Positions 56,005-61,794 of a DNA stretch of 61,794 bases are shown here, in pieces. Origin of the DNA: a virus; IMG/VR virus record IMGVR_UViG_3300005577_000036, positions 1 through 61,794 of that record; one strand, written 5' to 3'. The notes under the pieces were generated by a model. The model saw nothing but the letters and a program-made list of their open reading frames with translations. It was not told the origin of the DNA and searched no databases. A program made the position numbers and the translations under genes. The stretch's first letter is position 1. The number at the start of each line of letters is the position of its first letter.

Positions 56005-56940
56005 ATGAGTTTCACAGCAGTACAAGACACGCCAATACAGGTTAATCTATTGGAATATGGCAAAACTACCGGATGGTCAGGTGATGGTGCCATCGCTTAT
56101 CACGAAGCGTGTAATCAGGGATTCGTCACATTAATTAGTTTTCCGGTTGTTGCTGGTCACACTTATAATGTAAGCTTTAGGGTTATTACATTAAGTGGTA
56201 CATCGCCATTCATATTCTTGTATGCAGGAAATACGGTCGGCATGGCAAGAACTGTTCCTGGGTTCTACGTAGAAACTATTGTAGCATCTGGTACTAATCC
56301 ACAAATAAAGTTTTTAGGTAACGGTACAGCATCGATAGAACAGTTTAACATTCAGGAAATAATTACCATTGATAACCAAAAGGCACAGAACACTATCTGC
56401 TATTCAGCCCTGACTAAAAAGTGGAGTGACTTCAGAACGTTTATCCCTGACTTTGGTTTCAGTTTGTTTGTTCATACGTATACCTTATATCAAGGAGACT
56501 TATATGAACATGCCAATAACAGCGATAGCCGTAATAACTTCTACGGTGTGCAGTATGACACGATATTCAAGTTTGTTGACAACAAGCAACCACAAAGTAT
56601 AAAAGCGTACAACTCTATTGCATTGCAGTCTAATGAACTCATGGTTACTACAGACAATGGCATAACAAGTTCATTAGGTCAGATATCGGAGCTGTCAGAT
56701 TTGGACTTTATCAAAGATGTGTTGAATGATGGAGTGACTACAGTCAATGTGAGTTCCGTGGAAGGTATATTTAGTGCTAACTTTTGGAAAGATATTAATT
56801 CGCCGGGAGGATTGATTAATGGCGATAATCTGCGAGGGAATTACTTAACTGTGGAGTTGGTTACACAAACAGGATCAGCAGTACTTCAATTGTTTAGTAT
56901 TGGCGTAAATACCTCACTTTCTAAAATAGGCGTTAGATAG
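56005..56940 (+). CDS. Tail protein carrying the missing C-terminus of the nozzle, 311 aa
   Basis: First ~125 residues are a beta-sandwich, lectin-like module (WSGDGAIAYHEACNQGFVTL, AGHTYNVSFRVITLSG). From ~130 on, TICYSALTKKWSDFRTFIPD, LYQGDLYEHANNSDSRNNFY and KAYNSIALQSNELMVTTDNG have the pattern that ends nozzle-type proteins (fs...k.W.sf.sf.P, G.lY.Hn......fyg, f.ni.l.s). So the nozzle appears divided between two genes, 7 nt apart. Confidence 0.7.
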   Translation: MSFTAVQDTPIQVNLLEYGKTTGWSGDGAIAYHEACNQGFVTLISFPVVAGHTYNVSFRVITLSGTSPFIFLYAGNTVGMARTVPGFYVETIVASGTNPQIKFLGNGTASIEQFNIQEIITIDNQKAQNTICYSALTKKWSDFRTFIPDFGFSLFVHTYTLYQGDLYEHANNSDSRNNFYGVQYDTIFKFVDNKQPQSIKAYNSIALQSNELMVTTDNGITSSLGQISELSDLDFIKDVLNDGVTTVNVSSVEGIFSANFWKDINSPGGLINGDNLRGNYLTVELVTQTGSAVLQLFSIGVNTSLSKIGVR

Positions 56941-56946
56941 AATATC

Positions 56947-56954
56947 TATCTTTG
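56947..56954 (+). promoter_or_regulatory. Promoter box TATCTTTG before the internal-protein operon
   Basis: 19 nt ahead of ATG 56973. Short leader (AAAAACACAAGATAAA). Confidence 0.6.
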
Positions 56955-56972
56955 TTAAAAACACAAGATAAA

Positions 56973-57458
56973 ATGGAGGGAGGATTATCACCAAAAGGGG
57001 CAACTGTTCAAACACAAGTACCACCACAGCTTACACCAGTACAGAAGCAACAATGGAACCAGTTCATTGATTATCTTGACAAGACTGGCTATAAAGGTAA
57101 CACAATGCTTGATGACAGAGATAAAAACTTAGGGCAGTTTCTGTTTGATAAATACCGGCACGAAACACCGGGAGTAACTATTACTTACCAAGACGTGCCG
57201 CGCATTCAGCAGGCTATGATAGACAATAGAAAAGAAGCTGTGAACCTGTACAAAACAGGGAAAGCACAATTTGATGTTAATGACGAAAGCGAAATTATGC
57301 CTAATTTAAGTGCAGTCGATGGGTGGTTAGGAAGCAAAACAAGTTCACATAAGTTCCCGGTAGCTATGGCAACAATTAATAACAAAGGGAAAGTGACCAC
57401 TACCAACTACGGCACTGACATGGATAAGTACAACAAAGAACATGGCAAAACTAAATGA
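56973..57458 (+). CDS. Hypothetical virion-region protein, 161 aa
   Basis: ATG 56973 chosen because the longer frame would begin inside the promoter box. QFLFDKYRHETPGVTITYQD and AVDGWLGSKTSSHKFPVAMA; small soluble protein in the late region. Overlaps the cupin-like gene (ATGA). Unknown. Confidence 0.5.
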   Translation: MEGGLSPKGATVQTQVPPQLTPVQKQQWNQFIDYLDKTGYKGNTMLDDRDKNLGQFLFDKYRHETPGVTITYQDVPRIQQAMIDNRKEAVNLYKTGKAQFDVNDESEIMPNLSAVDGWLGSKTSSHKFPVAMATINNKGKVTTTNYGTDMDKYNKEHGKTK

Positions 57459-57937
57459 TGGAAGCAATAGCCACTAAAATAGAACTTGCAGAGTTAATTG
57501 ATGGATTAACTCCATCAGAAGAGGTTGCTGATAAACTTAACCGGTTAGATGCCATACTCATCAGGGGTGAACAGATTGATTGCCCATTGGAGCATCAGTT
57601 TGTTGATGGCATGTACATGAGGGAAAGATTTGTTCCTGCTGGCACATTGTTCACTACCTACACATGGATTCATGAGCATCCTTTCTTCCACAGCATGGGG
57701 GAACTATTGATATATGACGTTAAATCAGCCTCGTGGAGGCATCATATAGCACCAAGCCATGGTATAACCCAAGCAGGAACAAAACGCATTGTATACGCCC
57801 TTACAGACATTGTATGGACAACATGCCATGTGAACAAGCATAACATACAGGACATTGAAGAGTTAGAAGGTTATTTACTTGAAAAATACGACAATCCATA
57901 CCTATCTTTACCAGAACTAAAAGCGATACAGAAATGA
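57455..57937 (+). CDS. Cupin-like phage protein, 160 aa
   Basis: CPLEHQFVDGMYMRERFVPA, then GTLFTTYTWIHEHPFFHSMG, ELLIYDVKSASWRHHIAPSH and IVWTTCHVN fit a phage cupin-like pattern (H.fvdG.Y.Re...pAGtl...k.H...H......Ge..v.......i..p.g.T..GT.R..yal.d.vWtT.H). Histidine-rich, possibly metal-binding. The virion role is unknown. Confidence 0.65.
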   Translation: MMEAIATKIELAELIDGLTPSEEVADKLNRLDAILIRGEQIDCPLEHQFVDGMYMRERFVPAGTLFTTYTWIHEHPFFHSMGELLIYDVKSASWRHHIAPSHGITQAGTKRIVYALTDIVWTTCHVNKHNIQDIEELEGYLLEKYDNPYLSLPELKAIQK

Positions 57938-58596
57938 GTGCATTAATTGGTGGCATAGCAGTAGGTGCAGCAGCATTGGGTAAAGGAGTGATGGGAGCAG
58001 TCCAGAACCATAAGGCATCTCAAATAGAAAAACAAAACATCAGGCCCACACAATATGTACAGCCTGAATTGTTACAAAATGTTGCCACTGCTAATCAAAT
58101 GGCTCAAACGGGTCTACCACAGACACAGTATAACAATCAACTAAACTCCATCAACCGTAATCAGGCAGCAGGTATTCAGGCATTAGGTGCAAGTCAAAAT
58201 CCAAATGCAAGCATTGCTTCAATTGTAAGGGCAAGTAACGATGCTAACAATAATCTCAATGCGCAGGATGCTATTGCCCGTAACAGGAATACATTGGCAC
58301 TCTTACAACAAAGAGGGATATTGGCTAATGCCAAACAAAATGCATGGAACTACAACTATGCTGATAAATACTCTGAGAACTTAGCCAAATCACAGGCGTT
58401 GCGTGGGGCGGCAGCACAGAACATAGGTGGTGCTATAAACAGCATAGGACAAGCTGGTATAGGATATATGACAGCAGGGTTAGGAAGTGGATTAGGTGCG
58501 GCATCAAACGTGAATGGCGCAGGCGCAGGTGCTCCAATCGGAGCAGGATATATAGGTGATATCAATCCAACAGGGATGTATAATAACATGAGCTAA
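57934..58596 (+). CDS. Internal/ejection-type virion protein, 220 aa
   Basis: Glycine/alanine-rich ends (LIGGIAVGAAALGKGVMGAV, IGQAGIGYMTAGLGSGLGAA) flank a Gln/Asn-rich helical core. Amphipathic Ala/Gly-rich proteins at this place in podoviruses are ejected to form the DNA channel across the envelope. ATGA and 1-nt overlaps with neighbours. Confidence 0.6.
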   Translation: MSALIGGIAVGAAALGKGVMGAVQNHKASQIEKQNIRPTQYVQPELLQNVATANQMAQTGLPQTQYNNQLNSINRNQAAGIQALGASQNPNASIASIVRASNDANNNLNAQDAIARNRNTLALLQQRGILANAKQNAWNYNYADKYSENLAKSQALRGAAAQNIGGAINSIGQAGIGYMTAGLGSGLGAASNVNGAGAGAPIGAGYIGDINPTGMYNNMS

Positions 58597-60257
58597 TGGC
58601 TACCAACAATTCGGCACTTTACGGAATAAATCGTGGCGAGGCACAGGTATTCGACACATCGGGTATTGATAATGCTTTTCAGCAGTTATTAGCTCGTAAG
58701 CAACAGCAGCGCCAACAGGAAATAAAACAACTTACAGATCAGCAGGCACAGCTAAGGCCAGAGGGTTTAAGGAATGATGCTGAACGTCAAAAATACTTCA
58801 ATGGTGTCAACGATTGGCGCAATCTATCCATTCAGGCACAGAATGAAAAGAACCCATATCAAAAGTCATTACTAAAATCAAAGGCTGACCAAGCTTATCT
58901 TGGACTACAATCATTTGTATCGAGTGCAAAACAAGCAGCTAAAAATGAAGATGCCTTTGGTCAAATGCTTTTAAACCCGACAATAAGGGATAGATACACC
59001 CCAGATGTTGTAAATAAGTATCTGGCAAATAGAAACCTTTCTCACGATGACCCTAACTACGTAAAGGACTTTAATACCTACGAACAACAGGTAGACCACT
59101 CTAAAGTGCTGGATAGAATAGACAAGGCCAATAAACTATTGTTAGACCAAGCAAAATGGGGTACACCAGTACTACAAAACACAAAGGTTGGTAACAGAAA
59201 TGCCACGTTCATCAACAATAGTCGTGCGGTTAGTCCGGAAGCCCAAGCAGACAAATATGGTCAGATGTATGAGGCTGACAGGGAGTTTAAGAAAATGTTG
59301 ATGGACATTCACCCTGAGATATATAACGACCCAAATCTAACGCCACAACAGCAAAAGGCAGCAGCTATAGGAGCATTGATTAAAAACCAAGGGCCGATTG
59401 CAGAATATAAAGCACCACAGGAAAAGCAAGACCAACCACCAAACATGACACTGGCAAATCACATTGCCATGAGGAACTATGATATAGCCCATCCATTGCC
59501 TGGTCAATCAACATCACAGTACACGCCTGCACAGATATTGGTAGGGGGCAGTCCAAATGGTGATAGGGGTATGATACAGGGCAATACAGACGCTATGAAG
59601 CATTTGGTTAACTTAGCACCTAAATCACAGTATGGTAAAGGGAATGCTCCTGTAGTGGCTATAGACCCCAACACGGGAAACCATATATTTAGGTTCCCTG
59701 CACAGGTAGTGACAGATAAAAAGGCTGTTAATGATAATAAGAAATTACGTGCTGAATATGAACAAGACCCTGAAACCAAGGGTGGATTTTTAGGAATAGG
59801 TGCCAAGAAAATACCATTTGAACAAAGTGAAAGGGCTAAACAGTTAAAACCTGAAATATCGGTTAAGAAGCCCGAACAAACGTATACTTTAGATCCTAAT
59901 GACCCTAATGGTTATTTCGGACAGGTATCACAGATGGCAAAAGACCAAAACATATCTTTAGGCGAATTAAACAAAATACAAGGAGGTAAAGGCGGTAAGG
60001 GGATTATTCCAACAGCAACTAATAAACAGGTAGCAATCCAACCTCAACAACAAAAAACAATCCTTTACAATGTAGATGGTAAGCAATATAACATACCATC
60101 AGATAAGGTAAAAGACTTTTTAAAAGCTTATCCTCATGCTGAACACAAGGTATCTGATGAAGGGATAACTTTTAGTGTAAATGGTCATGTAGGAACTATA
60201 CCCCTTAATAGAGTTAAAGAATTTCTTAAAGAGCATCCCAATGCAATAAGGCAATAG
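58596..60257 (+). CDS. Large internal/ejection-type protein, 553 aa
   Basis: Very rich in Gln, Lys, Asn and Pro; DNAFQQLLARKQQQRQQEIK near the start. The C-terminus has two repeats of a YNVDGKQYNIPSDKVKDFLK type module (about residues 486-510 and 524-548), the second reading FSVNGHVGTIPLNRVKEFLK. Helical, low hydrophobicity, follows the Ala/Gly-rich gene, as in internal virion protein pairs. Confidence 0.6.
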   Translation: MATNNSALYGINRGEAQVFDTSGIDNAFQQLLARKQQQRQQEIKQLTDQQAQLRPEGLRNDAERQKYFNGVNDWRNLSIQAQNEKNPYQKSLLKSKADQAYLGLQSFVSSAKQAAKNEDAFGQMLLNPTIRDRYTPDVVNKYLANRNLSHDDPNYVKDFNTYEQQVDHSKVLDRIDKANKLLLDQAKWGTPVLQNTKVGNRNATFINNSRAVSPEAQADKYGQMYEADREFKKMLMDIHPEIYNDPNLTPQQQKAAAIGALIKNQGPIAEYKAPQEKQDQPPNMTLANHIAMRNYDIAHPLPGQSTSQYTPAQILVGGSPNGDRGMIQGNTDAMKHLVNLAPKSQYGKGNAPVVAIDPNTGNHIFRFPAQVVTDKKAVNDNKKLRAEYEQDPETKGGFLGIGAKKIPFEQSERAKQLKPEISVKKPEQTYTLDPNDPNGYFGQVSQMAKDQNISLGELNKIQGGKGGKGIIPTATNKQVAIQPQQQKTILYNVDGKQYNIPSDKVKDFLKAYPHAEHKVSDEGITFSVNGHVGTIPLNRVKEFLKEHPNAIRQ

Positions 60258-60262
60258 ATAAT

Positions 60263-61360
60263 ATGAATAGCATATTTGAAAACTTTGGAGGATCTTTGTT
60301 AAGTAGCCCAACGCCAGCAGCCGAAGATCCGGGCGATGATGTGTTTAAAAAGTTTGGAGGTAAAAGGATATCTACCCCAACAGTGCAAGATAACACAATA
60401 GTTGTAAATCCAGTTGTTCCAAAAAACAACACTCCACAAGAAATAAACAGATCAAAACAAGCCAAATCTATTAATCAAGACGCGCAAGAAAAAGACGCTT
60501 ATTATAATCCTCCTGTAAGAAAAAACATAACAAGTGGCGATGCTATGACTGATTTTCTTTATCGAAATCAGTGGTTAATAAATACTCCTGTTGTTGGCAA
60601 TATAATCAAGAATAAAGCTTATGATATTGCCAGAAAGTCAAGTGGGTTTGAGACTTTAGATAAAAAGCAACTTGATGATATTAATAATGGGAAACAAGTT
60701 AAAAGCATGATTGTAAAGTATAAAGACCCTTACTACAGGAAAGGCTTAGACACAACCTATGAAGATGGGATTAAAGATTATAAAGGACAGGACCTTACAA
60801 ATGATGCAAAAAACCACGTTAATCTTTTAGATCAATATTTTGGCAAGATAAGTTTACCAAAATCAAACTATGCCCCGACTTCTGATTATTTAAAGTTTTT
60901 ACCATCGGTTAGTATAAAAGGGAATTTTGAAAAGTCTGGAAAAAAGAATTTATCTGACTGGGTTAATTATATTAAAGAGATGAGTGGTGCTTTTAATGGT
61001 ATTGATCCTAAGTCACTGGATTATATGAAAAAACCTATATATAGCCAAGAGGGGAATGATAGTCCAATTAGTTTGTTTTTGGGAACAAATTTAAATGGCC
61101 ATAAATTAAACATTGCTTACGACAAGGAAAGGAAATTACCATATATTTCTATATCAGATGCTTGGGATTTTGCACCTAAAGACTATGCTCTTAAAAATGG
61201 TCTTTTGCAAGGCGATGGCAGCAGCTCTGGTAGAGCATATATCCAAGCTTCATTAATGCATAAGGCTGGAACTCCTTTTAAGGTTTATGACAGATTTTAC
61301 TTTGATCCGAAAACCAATGATTACATTCCAGATAGCAAAGTTCCTAAACTGAAAAAATAA
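60263..61360 (+). CDS. Virion-region protein, 365 aa
   Basis: N-terminal FGG motifs (NSIFENFGGSLLSSP, DDVFKKFGGKR), a middle with YKDPYYRKGLDTTYEDGIKD and a C-terminal SISDAWDFAPKDYALKNG. In Bacteroidetes such proteins are phage-associated but unassigned. Possibly an internal virion or lysozyme-type protein; no catalytic motif was confirmed. Confidence 0.55.
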   Translation: MNSIFENFGGSLLSSPTPAAEDPGDDVFKKFGGKRISTPTVQDNTIVVNPVVPKNNTPQEINRSKQAKSINQDAQEKDAYYNPPVRKNITSGDAMTDFLYRNQWLINTPVVGNIIKNKAYDIARKSSGFETLDKKQLDDINNGKQVKSMIVKYKDPYYRKGLDTTYEDGIKDYKGQDLTNDAKNHVNLLDQYFGKISLPKSNYAPTSDYLKFLPSVSIKGNFEKSGKKNLSDWVNYIKEMSGAFNGIDPKSLDYMKKPIYSQEGNDSPISLFLGTNLNGHKLNIAYDKERKLPYISISDAWDFAPKDYALKNGLLQGDGSSSGRAYIQASLMHKAGTPFKVYDRFYFDPKTNDYIPDSKVPKLKK

Positions 61361-61383
61361 ATTTTAATTTTAAATTATTTATC

Positions 61384-61391
61384 TACATTTG
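61384..61391 (+). promoter_or_regulatory. Promoter box TACATTTG
   Basis: Consensus TAnnTTTG 43 nt before ATG 61435. AT-rich DNA lies upstream. Confidence 0.5.
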
Positions 61392-61434
61392 TTTAAGCAC
61401 TTACCAATGTCGGAGGTGACTAAAAACAAATATT

Positions 61435-61794
61435 ATGGAATCTACATTAAAGATTGCGACATCAAGTCGTGGAGTACACGGCGTACCAGTAATTAAAATT
61501 GTCCAACCAGTTTATTTAAGTAATCCTATTCCTGGCTATGATTTCGAAGATGTAAAAGATGAACTAATATCATCTTTATTGCATACACCATGTATGCAGT
61601 ACCCAAACCAACTATTCAGAGTTGATAGTCGTTTTCAGTATCCCGCTGATGGGGAATCTAAAGTAGTTATTACCACTATTTCAGCTATTGAGGAAGGGCA
61701 AATGTTTCATGCTTTCAAGCATGCTATATTTGATCGCCTGATATCGTATGAAAACCTTTGCGATTGCATTGAATTTGAAAAGAGACCTTCGGGT
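61435..61794 (+). CDS. Conserved hypothetical protein, 3' end outside window
   Basis: ATG 61435, open to the window end (120 codons). MESTLKIATSSRGVHGVPVI then VQPVYLSNP, LLHTPCMQYPNQLFRVDSRF and VVITTISAIEE form a pattern seen in Bacteroidetes phages after virion genes. Function unknown. Confidence 0.6.
   Translation, partial: MESTLKIATSSRGVHGVPVIKIVQPVYLSNPIPGYDFEDVKDELISSLLHTPCMQYPNQLFRVDSRFQYPADGESKVVITTISAIEEGQMFHAFKHAIFDRLISYENLCDCIEFEKRPSG

Overview
The window is most of the genome of a tailed bacteriophage of a Bacteroidetes host, probably Sphingobacteriaceae-like. The host call rests on AT-rich DNA, repeated Bacteroidetes-type promoter -7 boxes (TAnnTTTG, most often TATCTTTG), leaders of the AACAA type without clear Shine-Dalgarno sequences, and small proteins resembling families common in Bacteroidetes phages. 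The host is inferred, not proven. The order of terminase, portal, scaffold-like protein, major capsid protein, adaptors, long nozzle-type protein and internal proteins is that of a short-tailed (podovirus) virion. Neither end of the window is a genome end: a fibre gene runs in from the left and another gene runs off the right.

Layout. 1-2000 (+): end of a tail fibre gene and a run of small membrane/coiled-coil proteins, probably the lysis region. 2053-3021 (-): DNA methyltransferase with an altered catalytic motif. 3303-3638 (+): four tRNA genes, then three tiny membrane proteins to 4234. 4218-26047 (-): a long early arm of about 55 small, mostly unknown genes, many with ATGA overlaps. Recognisable members are a Dam-type methyltransferase, DUF3850 and ASCH proteins, an HNH protein, a RusA resolvase, an SSB-like protein with a DMPF tail and a Gly-rich repeat protein next to a DUF6948 protein. 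26048-27157: non-coding divergent control region with paired 22-bp repeats, a G-poor tract and a GC-skew switch, the likely origin. 27158-29992 (+): RepL-like initiator, MazG, NinB and unknowns. 30217-35877 (+): Cro-like HTH, HNH endonuclease, DnaD-like and DnaB-like replication proteins, small unknowns. 36258-39989 (+): leader/attenuator, three glycosyltransferases, a methyltransferase and a GroES-like protein. 39989-61794 (+): DNA packaging, head, adaptor, a second tRNA cluster, nozzle protein and internal virion proteins.

No DNA polymerase, primase or RNA polymerase is visible, so replication and transcription appear to use host enzymes, recruited by the RepL/DnaD/DnaB-like proteins. NinB, RusA, HNH and SSB-like genes form a lambda nin-like recombination set split between the two arms.

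The least explained parts are non-coding: (1) a roughly 400-nt minus-strand RNA (about 21134-20720) with its own promoter and terminator and a 14-bp stem crossed by a 22-bp three-part stem, a large pseudoknot; (2) a 16-bp-closed structured element at 14526-14639; (3) a leader at 24335-24431 with mutually exclusive hairpins, one of which would mask a start site; (4) an attenuator with a 25-codon leader ORF before the glycosyltransferases; (5) a control element found twice as pairs exactly 28 bp apart. The nozzle protein also appears split in two by inserted Ig-like sequence.
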